Under the pieces are notes generated by a model, which was not told where the DNA came from, searched no databases, and was given only the letters and a program-made list of their open reading frames with translations. DNA of 64,000 nucleotides from assembly GCA_963576475.1 (NCBI GenBank), contig OY754981.1, positions 14,312,216 to 14,376,215 on the forward strand, in the 5' to 3' direction. Below are positions 52,700 through 64,000 of the stretch, in pieces. The position numbers and the translations under genes were made by a program. Position 1 is the stretch's first letter; each line of letters begins with the position of its first letter. This DNA comes from Molanna angustata (lineage: Eukaryota; Arthropoda; Insecta; Trichoptera; Molannidae).

Positions 52700-54879
52700 A
52701 CTTTGTATTTAGTAGATTAAAACTAATGTGTTGAGCAAGGTGATTCATTACGGTGATTGATTTAGCAAATAGTTTCTCTACCGCTGTAAGAAAAATCTAC
52801 ATAAAGTTCAAAATAATATTTTTTTGTTTGCTTGTTGAATTATCAAGTTTTCCAAAAAATATTCCTATGCAAATTAATTATAACCATAATATGTCTTAAT
52901 AATGTTTTTTGCATAATGCAAACTTTATTTTTTGAAAAATTCTTACGTAATATCAGTATTATTTACCCACCTTGCAAGGTTAGGAATATGCATCTTTTTA
53001 TATGTGTCACTATAATGGTCCTGTATAAATAGTAATTTCATGAGAACATTGATCAGTGTATTGAATTAATATTCATTCATTATTGTTTTTCATACAATAT
53101 ATAATATAAACTATTCTTACTGCTAATATATATTATAAGAAAATGATTTATTTCTATGAAAACATATTTATTTCGGTATATCTGATATTTGGTATGTTGC
53201 AGATTTTTTGAAACATACTCGTAGGGTAAAATATAAAAGACTGTAATGTATGATTCAAATCTATTGAGAACATAAGAAGTTCACAATTAAATCTATTGAG
53301 AACATAAGAAGTTCACAATTAAAAATAATGTATTCATATGATCATTATTGAAATAACCTTGAAAAGGAAAGTGAGTTATAAAGAAAAATGTGATTGCACT
53401 GTAAGATAATTTAAATTATATTTAAATAGTATAAAAAAATATTTCAGTATTCATATTTAAACTGAAGAAAAATTTAATATTATTTGATAGACACTCGTAA
53501 TTTGTTACGTTGTAAAAATAAAATTGAATGTACTAAATATTAAGCTATTTCAATTTCTATATGTCTCACAGTTGACCCCAAATTTTCGTATTAAAAATAT
53601 TGTATTTTCAAAATATAAAGTGCGTCATATTTATCTGTAGACCTTTTTATACTTAATTATCATGGCAAGAAATTACATTAAATGTAACTTGTAATTATAT
53701 TTATTATCAAAAGAAATTGTATTGTGTAATTTAGTATTAGAGATATCTATTACAATTTATTTTTTCCTTTATCCCATTGGCTGTGAATTTTCAATATAAT
53801 AATAATTACAATACGAACCACTAAAATGAATGACATATGGCTGATCATATTGCGTTGTGAAAAAAACATGCACATTAAAAAACTCTTTTACATTATTTCA
53901 TAAATTACATATTAAGGCTGATTCAACATTTTTCCATTTAAATTCTGCATTATTTTAAATTTATGAGTGCAATTCGTTTTTTACTCTCCACGCTATGGAA
54001 TAGTGGAGAGTCATGATTTCACAATTACTGAGCATATTTCTTTTTGTGTATGTTTTAAATATATTTTGACACAATACTATAGACCTAAAATAGGTATATT
54101 ATACATTTTTCTTGAATTCACTGAAGTTTTTGTGATTTCTTATTTATCTTTCTGAAGACTATAAAGGTTTTTTTTATATTATATAATAACAATTTTCACA
54201 AATGACTGTCAATATTTTTATGATCAGCCTAAAAACTACTGGAATATTACACATATTTAGCAAGCATCATTTCCACAATGATTATGTATGTAATGCTGTC
54301 CTATAAATATAATGTTTTTATTTAATGTCCATACTTAACTTTATACATAAACCCTATTATTGTTCAAAAATCCATTCAATTGATTCTTATATTATATATT
54401 TATTATAATAGTGCTATCCTACTTATGATGTTTAGATTAGTGTAAATTTGTCATATTTATGTATTTTTTATTGTTGTGTCATATATTATACACGGTACCT
54501 ATACAATGTTGCATAATTATATGTTTATAAATAATAATAAGTGTGTAATTGGCTGTAAACATTGTTTTATTTCTCCATTTTCTTTTGCCACAAACCGCAT
54601 ATATTATTTCTATAAAATAACTTGGTTTTTATTCAAGGTCTCTTCTCTGAGTGATAACTTAGCAGTGCTCGTGTTTTGCTCTAATATAATCTTTATAATA
54701 GAAGTGCTCATGATTTTGTCCCATGATGTGCATGTTAAGTTTGTTTTAATAGCAGTTAATTGTCAAGCTACTTTAACAACTTTAAATGGCTCTAATGAGA
54801 TATATAATAATGGTGTTGAACTCATAATTCACTGAACCAGAATAAGGTAAAAAAAGTAAATGAAACTCTGGAGTAACAA
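52700..54879. other. AT-rich intergenic DNA, no gene seen
   Basis: No gene is recognised. A 32-bp unit (AAATCTATTGAGAACATAAG then AAGTTCACAATT) is duplicated exactly at 53257-53320. Confidence 0.4.
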
Positions 54880-55930
54880 TCTAGAACAGAAAGGCTGCAG
54901 AGACAAACTCTCAAAGCTACAAAGACTGGCTTGCCTGCTAATCTAAGAAGCACTACATAAATGAAGGTATTAATATGACTACATACAACTCCCACAGCTT
55001 CCTTAGAAGCCTTTCTTAATCTTTTAACACTTTATTTGCATTTATAGAAGGTAGCAAAAGAAAGTAAATTAGATTAATTACTAGATTTAGCCAAAAACAT
55101 AGCTTTCCAAACAAATCTAACCTAATAAAGGAACTCGATGAAGACAACCTATGTAATATAATTTCAATGTTTTTTCCTTAGTGGAATTTCTAAGAACTAT
55201 AAAGTGAATATTAAATTTATTTATAAAAATAATACACCGTTTAAAAATAATCCACAATGAGAACAATTTAATGATAAATTGTGTCTCTGAAGATGCTAGT
55301 TGTGTCTAGCGAAAGTGCTTAGGCTCATTAAATTGTACTCATTGTGGATTAAAACGGTGTTTTATTTTTATAAATAAATTTGATATTTACTTTACAACCT
55401 ACTTAGCTTACCTAAAGACAAAATCAAGTCAGTCTAAAATTTTGATAAACCTTATAAAATTGAAATTTAAACCAGAAATGAACTATCTGGTTTGAGTCAA
55501 ACAGTGCCCTAATTTGTTACACTGATGGTTCCAAAAAGACAAAAATGAGTGGGCTCCGAGGTGTATGGACTCACACCCAAAATGAAAATATGTTAACACT
55601 TAAAGTAGACACACCACGACAATTTCCAGGCGGAATTATGTGCCATAATAATATGTGCCTATGAAAACTTCAAACGGAACTATAGACACAAAAAAATATA
55701 TATTTATTCCGACAGTCAAGCAGCACTCAAAGCCCATGTAAAATAAATTCAGCAACAGTTCAGGACTATTACTTAGCATTAGACAAACCATCAACAGAAC
55801 ACAACAAGGTTGTTCTGTGATGGGTGCCAGGACACTCAAATTATGAAGGTAATGAAGAGGCTGACAAACTTGCCAATGTGGGAGCTGACACAACAACCTA
55901 TGGACCAGAACCTCACTGCTTCTTAACCAA
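54880..55930 (+). pseudogene. degenerate non-LTR element with RNase H domain
   Basis: Broken frames give a reverse transcriptase tail (DKLSKLQRLACLL at about 54900-54945). After a foldback insertion come RNase H motifs: CYTDGSKKTKMSGLRGVW at about 55520, IYSDSQAALKAH at about 55706, and WVPGHSNYEGNEEADKLANV at about 55835. These carry the catalytic D, E, D and following region of RNase HI. An RNase H domain after RT points to the R1/LOA/I-type group. Many stops and shifts show it is dead. Confidence 0.7.
55199..55396. mobile_element. foldback element with ribozyme-like centre
   Basis: Arms of about 70 bp pair (AAATTTATTTATAAAAATAA, then ACACCGTTTTAA-like, then ATCCACAATGAG, then ACAATTTAATG). 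The asymmetric centre at 55286-55322 reads CTGAAGATGCTAG, TTGTGT, CTAGCGAAAGTGC. That is a CUGANGA box, a 5-bp stem and GAAA, as in a hammerhead core. It interrupts the non-LTR relic. Confidence 0.65.
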
Positions 55931-56005
55931 TAGTGTCAATTAAACAATACTATACAATATTATGCAATGTTATAAAAAGCAAAACAAAACTGGCTAAACA
56001 TATCA

Positions 56006-56190
56006 GGTGGGCAAGTCTGGTTGACAGTCGAAATGAAAACCCTCCTTGTTTACCCATATCATGGATATAATTATTATATGGAGTTCTACAATATCTTTAG
56101 ATGTCATAGAACTCCATACAATAATTATATCCATGATATGGGTAATCACTGGGGTTTTGATTTCGCCGGTCGAACCAGACTTGCCCCCCA
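56006..56190. mobile_element. foldback element with about 80-bp arms
   Basis: GGGCAAGTCTGGTT at 56009 pairs with AACCAGACTTGCCC ending near 56187, and the inner arms TACCCATATCATGGATATAA and ATGGAGTTCTA pair with their inverses around a loop of about 18 bases. No coding frame. Confidence 0.8.
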
Positions 56191-56816
56191 GGACAGAATC
56201 AGATAAAAGATCCAAACAAATCCTTACCTTGAACAATTTTAATGCTTTCTATTAAGCATTAAAATTCTCATCAGACTCTGTCTGGACATTGTAGATTAAA
56301 CAAACACTTATTTACAATGAACCTAGCAGACATAAATTAATAATAATTTATTTGTTGTATATACAAAAATAATAAACAATTATACAATTTTTGCACTATT
56401 TTACAACAAATAGGCTATTGCTCAGCTGTACAACCGTGGAGACCCACAGTGCAGCTGGTTTTCAGCAATGCCTTGGACGATCACAAAATATATATTTAGA
56501 TACATACATAGATAATAATACAAAAATAAAATAAAATTATATATGAAAAGATCTAAAAAGGAAAAAAAAGAAAAGAATTGAAAAAAACAAAAGAAAAAAA
56601 TTAATAAATATAGAACACATTATTACTTGCATTATTAGTTAATTTTGTGTATTTAACAACCATTCACTGCAATGCCTTTTAAAGCTCTGCAGTGAGGCTG
56701 CCGTACAAATGTGCTGTGGCAAGGGCCGGATAAATCATAGAACAATCAGGAACAAGAAGTCAGGGCGGTAGTCTTAAAAAGGGCGCTTATAATTCTAAAA
56801 TGTTATATAAATAAAA

Positions 56817-57297
56817 AAATCCACAGATATGGCGCTCGGTTCTCTTTGCGTACCCGGATAGAGGCTCGGCATGATGGTGTAAATATGTAATATTATTATG
56901 AATCTACAATTGTTGTGGCTATTTTTTTATTAACAACTATATAGGTAGGTAGGTTTAGGTAATATTAACAAACTAATTCGTCATTTTAGACCCGGTGTAA
57001 TTTTACATAATTTTAAATTGTTCTACATTTAAAATTCCAAAAAAATGGGGGGGGGGGGCAGATTCAAATATATTGCTACGGGCGCAAAAACACGTTTATC
57101 CGGCCCATCGGATGTCCCATAAGAGCCGGATAATCAAAAATACAACACACAAAAAAACGTCTCACACAGTTCAACGATGAGGTTGACGAGACTGGTGTGT
57201 GTGGATGCACGTATGTGTCGTGGTTCCATTTATAAAGTAATGCACACCCTCATACCCGTCGCCGGTTACCCACATTGTGGGATATGCCATGATGGTA
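56817..57297. repeat. cluster of non-LTR/SINE tail relics
   Basis: 56817-56885 (+) matches the GGCG(T/C)TCGGTTCTCT family. 57170-57297 (+) reads GTTGACGAGACTGGTGTG, then AAAGTAATGCACACCC, then CACATTGTGGGATATGCC and ends in ATGGTAATAATAATAA. It is related to 61440-61640 (-) and 32255-32345. The stretch between holds a G9 run at 57049-57057 and a short repeated word ATCCGGC, and no gene. Confidence 0.5.
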
Positions 57298-57512
57298 ATA
57301 ATAATAATAAACACTTCCTTGCACCCTGCGCAAGTGGTGAGTTTATTGCCATATGACAATTCCATCCAACTAACCAGTGTTTCCAGCCCAGAGAAGCAAT
57401 ATTAGCGTGAGGAATTAATTTAAATAAATTTCTCCTCTGCTGGGAATCGAACTCAGGACACCTGCACAGAAGCCAAACGGCCTTATCAACTGTGCCACGA
57501 CGGTCGGCAATG
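57298..57512 (-). repeat. full tRNA-derived SINE, family B
   Basis: On the minus strand the head CCGACCGTCGTGGCACAG, with B-box-like GAGTTCGATTCCC, is followed by a body with AAATTTATTTAAATTAATTC and CTGGTTAGTTGGATGG, and a 3' part ATGGCAATAAACTCACC ending in a TTATTATTATT tail. Other copies or pieces are at 36996, 42203, 51425 and 60165. Confidence 0.75.
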
Positions 57513-57882
57513 TATATATGGCAATGTCGATGGTATGTATGAATTTGAATTTCTTAATGGTTGTATTGTTTTTATTTTCGACAAATAATATGATATTAAT
57601 AATGCATTTGAACCTAACAGCTTTATTAATATTTTTCTGTGATAAAATCATTTTTCCTTCACAATTGACTAAGCTACACACTATTACCTATGTTTATATT
57701 TCGCGCGCAAGGATTTTTGACAGTTGTCTTTTCGAGGTTACCGACAGAGCATGAAGACTGTAATTTATGATAATTTTGTCACTTTCGTTTTTACGTGCGG
57801 TAATAATCTTCGAAAACTAAAAGAATTTGCAGCGCGAATTTCAGTGTAAAACACAAATTAAGCCTATTTTATAGTATTCAAA

Positions 57883-57912
57883 ATGCTTCAAGTAATCCAG
57901 GATGATAAGAAA
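57883..57912 (+). CDS. candidate first coding exon of an unidentified gene
   Basis: ATG at 57883 opens ten codons, MLQVIQDDKK, ending at a strong donor AAA|GTGAGT. The upstream 150 bp (57730-57880) is less AT-biased, with CG-containing words such as TTACGTGCGG and GCAGCGCGAATT, as expected of a promoter or 5' UTR in this genome. I do not recognise the gene. The next exon is not certain; 63715-63810 is a candidate later exon. No homologue was identified by eye. Confidence 0.35.
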
Positions 57913-58945
57913 GTGAGTACACTCCTCATAATATTATAATCAAACTGGAAAAAAATGTTATCAATTTTGCTCTTTGATCTTTTGGAGCGTTTGTTTTGAT
58001 TATGTTCACGTTGACCTCCAAGATTTCAAAGGACACGGATTGTAATCTATACCACGGCTTCATAAACTATTAAAAATAATTCTATTGAGCTGTCAGAATC
58101 CTCAAACCATCATGCTGTTTTTATGTAATAATTTTGTTATCTTCTGTTCATAGAATTATAATATACAATTCTAAGCTTCTGTTATATATTTAAATTGGAA
58201 TGATTTATTTTCAGTTCATTATTGATAATCAAAAAGATTTATGAGACTTATTAAATAGGTACCATTTTTCTTATTTTACAATATTAGTATCATGAGTTTT
58301 CTTGATTTCATATTAATTTTACCATATTTTTATTTTTTTTGTGAAAATAATTCAAGGAAGTTTACTATAGTTTTTCTTAAATAATTCATATAACTTACCT
58401 TTTTTTGAAGTACATAGTAAGTATAGGTATACAAGTATGACAGGGTTACTAATAATGGTTGATCGGTGTGTAATCTCTGTTCATTCCTCTGAGACTAGAC
58501 TAATATTATCCTATATACTAGAGGATACGAGTTTGGCAACTTAATGTTGGTGATTTTTGACTTACTTCATCCACATAAACAGCTAGATGAACTTCAACCA
58601 CGCTAATCTCTCAAATTGAGGAGCGTTATCCAATTACTCTATTTTTACATTTATCCTAAATGATGAGTAAATACAACATTAAATATACTGAATAAATGAG
58701 TTTTTGAAATTGTTTTTACTGTTCACTATGATGGTTAATGGTTGGTTGTTCCATTGAATGGGTGCTCTAGCAGCAAAGTACGTTAAACCTAATTTTGTGT
58801 AGTGTCATTGATTTTTTCCACAAAACAGTAAACTACAGTTGTTGCGGATTTAAGCCTTATCCTCCGTTCCATACCATAGCTGTCATGGTATACAGTATTC
58901 AATTTGGTGCGATAGTACTTATTAATATAGTACGTCATAATAGAT

Positions 58946-59450
58946 AGAGTGCAAATTGAAAGAGTAGACAGATGCATATATCTAGGCCATACCGTGATGC
59001 TTGCCAAAGAAAATCAAGAGGCAGAAATAGAGAGAAGACGTGGCCTTGCCTGGGCAGCTTTTGGAAAATTATCATACATTCTGAAATTATTTGAAAAAGA
59101 AGCTATTTGATGCATGTATTCTCCCAGTGCTTACTTATGGAATGGAAACATCGGTCCTAGCAAAACGAATAATGCACAAGCTGTTAGTGACACAGAGAGC
59201 TATGGAGAGAGCTGGGCTGGGCATATTGCCAGATGCCAGGATTCACGATGGACCAAAAAGATCGTAGAATGGCGACTGAGAACAAGCCAAAGAGATGTCG
59301 GCAGACCCCAGGCAAGATGGTCTGATGACATCAAGAAATGCGCCGGAGGGAGATGGATGCAGTGTGCCCAAGACAGGGAGCTGTGGAGGATCAAGTGGGA
59401 GGTCTATGTCCAAGAATGGAAAAAAAACAGACTGAAGAAGAAGAAGTACT
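58946..59450 (+). pseudogene. RTE-like non-LTR ORF2 C-terminal relic
   Basis: Broken frames give ERVDRCIYLGHTVMLAKENQ, then RGLAWAAFGKLSYIL, then a stop, then SWAGHIARCQDSRWTKKIVE, WRLRTSQRDVGRPQARWSDD and WMQCAQDRELWRIK. This is the standard post-thumb tail of RTE-like retrotransposons. It is 5'-truncated with a GAAGAAGAAG tail at 59436-59448. A stop at 59109 and a frameshift show that it is dead. Confidence 0.75.
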
Positions 59451-59459
59451 TTTTATCTG

Positions 59460-61439
59460 AACTACCTTATAATATTGAATAGTAATTAAACAGAATGAGA
59501 ACTGGAACATGTTGTCTATTCAGAATACAGTAAAACTAGTATAAATAAAAACAATAGATTTACTTATTTATATTAATATTTTTTCAGTATAAATCTTGCT
59601 TCTATATTACTGCTTATAATTTTTTTAAATAATGCCAGTGACTGACCAAACCAAATTTTTGGTAAGAATATTTCGGTTAGGTTTATATGTAGTTATCATT
59701 GCGACTCGCGTGAGTGAGTTGCATTAATTATCAAAATGGATTTTTCAAGAAATGAAAATGTGTATACTATTTAAATATATTTTTTTAATATAATTGTATT
59801 GCCCAAGTATTCAAGTCTGGTGGTGAATTTCGGAAACATGAGTAGTCAGGAAACCAACCATTTTTATTATGGATTCCTTCATACATTTTTCGCAATTTTA
59901 TTTTATTTTTTATAATTTTTCTTACCGCCAAAAGTTTTTATTTTTCCTGTAATATATACGCGTTTATCTATCTATTGATATAAAAATTATTGTGATCGGC
60001 CAGGGACAGTATTTGTAAACAATTACCAAATATTGTTTTATCAACATTAGGTATTCTAAAAATGAACTTCTAAGATGTACGTCTTAGTTGTATATGATTT
60101 TTAGAAGGTTTTTTAACATTTGTGCAGTCTTTTATATTTATTTATTTTAACCATTTTGCACACATTACATAATAAGTGCACAATGGTGGGCTTATTGCCA
60201 TATGGCAATATCTTCCAACCAACCATGTACATTTGATGAGTTAAATTAGTGGGTCATTACACGTCAATTCATCCAGCCGTGTCACCCATGGTCTCAGATT
60301 TTGTTGATATTTTTTTAATTGTTCCTTTTGACATCCTTATTTATCAATGCAAAATATTATTTTGATATCTTGTATATTTTTTGAGATATAATTTTTTGAA
60401 ATTGATGAAAAAATGACCCGAGGGCTACTTCCGAGGCCTTGCATTTTTTTGGCACCATAGTATAAAAAAATCATAAATTTTTCAATTTTTGATGTATCTC
60501 AGTTAATTGGCAATATCTTTCAACCAAACATGTACATTTGGTGAGTTAAATTAAGTGTGTAGGATATGTACCAATTTATCTTAATAAAATAATAGAAACG
60601 AAAAATCAACAATAAAAATAATATAAAGAAGGAGGGGAGAGGGGAGGAGCGGACAAGAATAATAAGGAAACAAATTAAAGTGTTATGTAAGGAAATGATG
60701 CTTCGATTTATTTTGAAAGCGGGTTTGGGAGTTCATTATACATTCATAGTGTCTATGTGTGTCTACAAATGTCTTTTGTTTAGACAGTCTGTTTAGTTGT
60801 TTAATATTTTCAAGAGTTGCCTTTGTCTAATATCTATTATTAGTATATTTTTACTATCATGTTATTTATTAGTAGATTGTTTTGTATCATCTTAATTAGC
60901 ACACTGTTGAGCAATTGAAAATGAATTATAACTGATGGATTAAGAGTAGGCATTGCAATTGCTGGATCCCTCATACAGCAATCCAGCTGGATCTAGCACA
61001 TTTTTTGGCTTGCTTGATCCAGCATTGCGGATCCGCAATTACATGAAAAATAAAGACAATTAAAGAGAGATATGACTTATTCATACTATTTTCAATTGAT
61101 TAAAATATATGTTTAAATACAAATATAACTAACTTGTCTTATATTTACGAGAATACTAGTCTTTATTAAAAGAAAAACTGCTGGATCCAACAATTTTTAA
61201 GGATTGATAACGCTGCTGGATTGCAATCTCTAATTAAGAAGAATGGATTCACTCTAGGAAAGGCTGACATAACATGTGAATGATATTTTGAAAGACGCAA
61301 AATAATAAGCAAGCATGTATTGAAGATTGAAGTGCTGCCTTCAGTTCTTTCCGTCTTTACTTTGTAAAGGACATGGTATGTTTCAGTCAAAAATTGTTTC
61401 TATTCCCATTGGATTATTTTGATTAATGTTCATTCATTC
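59460..61439. other. AT-rich DNA with SINE tail pieces
   Basis: No gene is seen. SINE family B tail pieces lie at 60165-60240 (-) (TGGGCTTATTGCCATATGGC) and about 60508-60550. A repeated word GCTGGATC occurs near 60960-61030 and 61180-61220 (four to five uses), perhaps an old palindromic element. Confidence 0.4.
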
Positions 61440-61640
61440 ATACCATCACGGCATATCCCACAACGTGGGGTAACCAGCGAAAGCTGTGCGGGTGTGCATT
61501 GCCTTATAAAAGGGAGCACAACACATCTGTGTATACCCATACACCAGTCTCGTCTCACCTAAAAAAGCACTACATTCAGAATGAGTGGTGAACCTCATTG
61601 CTGAACTATGTGAGATGTTATTGTTGCCTGTTGTATTTTC
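61440..61640 (-). repeat. SINE/non-LTR tail relic
   Basis: On the minus strand it carries GTGAGACGAGACTGGTGTAT, then AAGGCAATGCACACCC, then CCCACGTTGTGGGATATGCC and ends in a TGAATGAATGAA tail. Related to 57170-57297 and 32255-32345. Confidence 0.6.
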
Positions 61641-61958
61641 GATTACCCGGCTCTTACGGGACACTCGAAAACAATAATAGAAAAGAGTGGAAGCACTATT
61701 CTAAGCCGGTGCCAATGTTAACTTTTATTTTTGCTACTTACTAAAAAGCATAATCATTTTTTAATACTGAAAATGTTTTATGAATATGATATTACGTATT
61801 TAAACCATATTATATCAATTTATCTTAAAGTTTATCTGGTTGTCAATTAATAAAACTGACAGATACTGTACGAGATCTGATGTCCACCAAAGAAGGTAGT
61901 CATGAATTAGGAAATGTAAAAATACACACATTTTTGTGAGTATGAGATGTTACATGAA

Positions 61959-62152
61959 TGTGGGGATCGGAGTGGGCCGGCGTGACAGTGCCGGAAGTGC
62001 TCGAGCCACGGAAGCGGGTAGCGGAAGTGAGGGCGAGGCAGTCTACAAGCTAGACGAGCTGGACCCAGACGCCAAAAGACATATTATTTTGTAGTTAATT
62101 ATAGATTTGTTTCCGAGTCGTTTTATTAATTATTCACTATTCTAATCCCACA
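61959..62152. mobile_element. 194-bp solo LTR with 4-bp target duplication
   Basis: The block starts TGTGGGGATCGG and ends CTAATCCCACA, giving TGTGGG/CCCACA termini as in LTRs. It is flanked by TGAA on both sides (61955-61958, 62153-62156). The first 130 bp is strongly GC-rich against an AT-rich background. A 47-codon open frame (61954-62094) falls inside it and is probably fortuitous. A 4-bp duplication fits a gypsy-type integrase. Confidence 0.75.
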
Positions 62153-62190
62153 TGAATGTAAATTAGAAATCGATGATTGTCAAAATATTT

Positions 62191-62746
62191 TTTTTTTACA
62201 AACTTTTTAACATCTCAATTAGAGACGAAGTTGGAATATCATAGAAGAACCAAGAACTCAAGGTACCCACAGAGCTTACGACCTGTCATCGGCTGGAAAA
62301 CACTGTCACCTCATTTATAAGCACAATTGCTTTCATTGTTTACAAATAAACCAACTTCTCAATAGATGGCGTTACAAAAAGATCGGCTGGTTTACGTGAC
62401 CACTTTATGCGCTTGCGCAACATTCACCAATTATGCCTTCTTATTGAGTTCCCTTATCAATGCAATTTTTGAATGTTCTATATATTTTAATAATGAGTAA
62501 CAGATCGCCTGGAAATAGGACATTATTAATATTGCCATCTATGAAGTAACGAAGTAACCTTTTTGTAACGCCATCTATTGAGAAGTTGGTTTATTTGTAA
62601 ACAATGAAAGCAATTGTCCTTATAAATGAGGTGACAGTGTTTTCCAGCCGATGACAGGTCGTAAGCTCTGTGGGTACCTTGAGTTCCTGGATCTATAGTA
62701 TTCCAACTTCGTCTCTATTGAGATGTTAAAAAGTTTGTCAAAAAAT
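62191..62746. mobile_element. foldback made of two inverted SINE family A copies
   Basis: Arms at 62195-62381 and 62560-62746 pair along their length (ACATCTCAATTAGAGACGAA; GACCTGTCATCGGCTGG; AATAGATGGCGTTACAAAAA and inverses). The arm sequence is the body of the SINE at 24268-24525. The spacer of about 180 bp continues the left copy (TTATTGAGTTCCCTTATCAA). Confidence 0.8.
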
Positions 62747-63714
62747 TTCATTTGACTCCCTACAGAAAAAATCCAATGTTTGCGTATACGCATTTAAAAA
62801 AATATTCAACTGTCAAAATAGTAAAAAGTGGGAAAAATATTCTTTTATTACTTAAAATGAATTAAAAGTAAAACATTTTTGTGATATACTAGGCGATGGT
62901 ACTAGGCTAAGGTTGTTTGAATTATAAATATAAATGTTTGTCATTAATGATTATAAATACTTCACAGTCATATAATATATATCATAATAACTGATTACAT
63001 AGACACATCTGTATTTAACATGTTGTAAGTTATATTATTATTGCTTTAGAAATTATTATGGATTGCTTATCGATGCAAAGGCATTTTTCCACCTACATTC
63101 ATTAGGTAAAAGGCTATTTTTTCCTACAAAACTAAGCATGATAAATACTTGGTTTTGATAAGTTATACAGCTTGTATCATCATTAGCTGCTTGATAAGAA
63201 TGTAGTGATGTATTTAAATATTCAATAAATATATTAATAATTTTATTTTGCTCTAAGCACTTTCGGGTATCTTCTCAGTGATATATAATTTAATGTGTTC
63301 AGTGAGATTTTTCTAATTGAAAAACAAGTTAGTTTATCATCAAATTTGTATACCCAATTATTCAACTGTGAGTATTATTTTAATTTTATTTATATCTTGG
63401 AAAATAAATATTATTCTTCATGTTGCATGTTGGTTTTGTTACCACCTGCATTTCTCAATTCCAAGCTCAATATAAACTTCATAAATGTCTCCTAATGTGC
63501 CATCATTTACCTCAACCTACTCATTTAATCTTCTGAAATCCATAGATGTTCTCTGTCCAATCCGTAGATAAATGTTTATTTTATCTAAGTTTAAATTGAG
63601 GCATATGTCCGTCAAAGTAACTACAAATTCATAAGTTTTAACCTTATTGCCAATGTTTTCTTCAATTAAATATGTATGTACACCGTATGTGTCACATAAT
63701 GATGTTTTTCTAAG

Positions 63715-63810
63715 CCATATGTGTTGTGGATGTAGCTACTTTTGTGATGTACGGGTCAATTGATGATCAGTTGGAAGCTACAAGCTGGATTGACCAACCA
63801 TTGAATCCTG
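63715..63810 (+). CDS. candidate internal exon of an unidentified gene
   Basis: A TTTTTCTAAG acceptor and a CCTG|GTACAT donor bracket 96 bp open in one phase (one base needed from the previous exon), reading ICVVDVATFVMYGSIDDQLE then ATSWIDQPLNP. The composition is balanced and protein-like compared with the surrounding AT-rich DNA. It could belong to the gene whose first exon is at 57883. I do not recognise the protein. Confidence 0.35.
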
Positions 63811-64000
63811 GTACATATTTAATCCTATAACTATTTCATTTGTTATTTACACAATTATTTTCATTTTGTATATAACATTATATCAGGATAAAAATATATT
63901 AATTTCTAGTGTATATGAATTCTTTCTACACCCTACTTTTTCTAATAAAACCGTGATCAATAAAAACTAATTGATAAAAGGAGATTTTTTGTAGATAACA

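Noticed and set aside
61954..62094. 47-codon GC-rich open frame as a gene
   Set aside because: It lies within a solo LTR with matching termini and a target duplication.

Overview
This is an AT-rich insect nuclear genome window. The ATP synthase subunit b and other proteins read like insect orthologues. A moth or caddisfly relative is possible, but the order cannot be fixed from the sequence. Three host genes are reconstructed exon by exon: a Ras64B/R-Ras2-type small GTPase (+, 16758-21599, 4 exons, 200 aa), mitochondrial ATP synthase subunit b (-, 33374-39612, 5 exons, 240 aa), and a small VCP/p97-interacting protein, SVIP (+, 39992-46212, 3 exons, 81 aa). The last two are divergent and share about 380 bp between their start codons. 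A fourth gene may start at 57883 (10-codon first exon, good donor), with a later candidate exon near 63.7 kb; I could not identify it.

The left 14.6 kb is one Ty3/gypsy-type LTR element read on the minus strand, and it is the most unusual thing here. In element order it has a 5' LTR (14616 to about 9596), a tRNA-Lys-type primer binding site (9595-9581), a leader, gag (8132-7173), a classical GGGAAAC -1 frameshift heptamer in the correct phase (7230-7224), a pol frame (7230-4930), a polypurine tract (about 2559-2543) and a 3' LTR (2542 to 1, cut by the window edge). The primer site implies LTRs of about 5 kb, of which 2.54 kb is seen twice and is nearly identical. The intact pol frame encodes protease and integrase but no reverse transcriptase or RNase H. 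Their place is taken by about 19 charged hexapeptide repeats. It looks like a young, frame-maintained element that must borrow RT.

The rest is host introns and intergenic DNA filled with mobile elements, several with exact borders: a hAT-like non-autonomous element with an 8-bp target duplication 103 bp upstream of the Ras start codon; a Harbinger-like element with a 3-bp duplication, nested in a Penelope-like tandem/inverted repeat; a 934-bp TIR element; a 194-bp solo LTR with a 4-bp duplication; a 5'-truncated RTE-like insertion with a 12-bp duplication; a pogo-like element that lost its DDE core; a hAT transposase C-terminus abutting a SINE head; other non-LTR relics; foldback elements; and at least three tRNA-derived SINE families. 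No rRNA, CRISPR or bacterial-type features are present.
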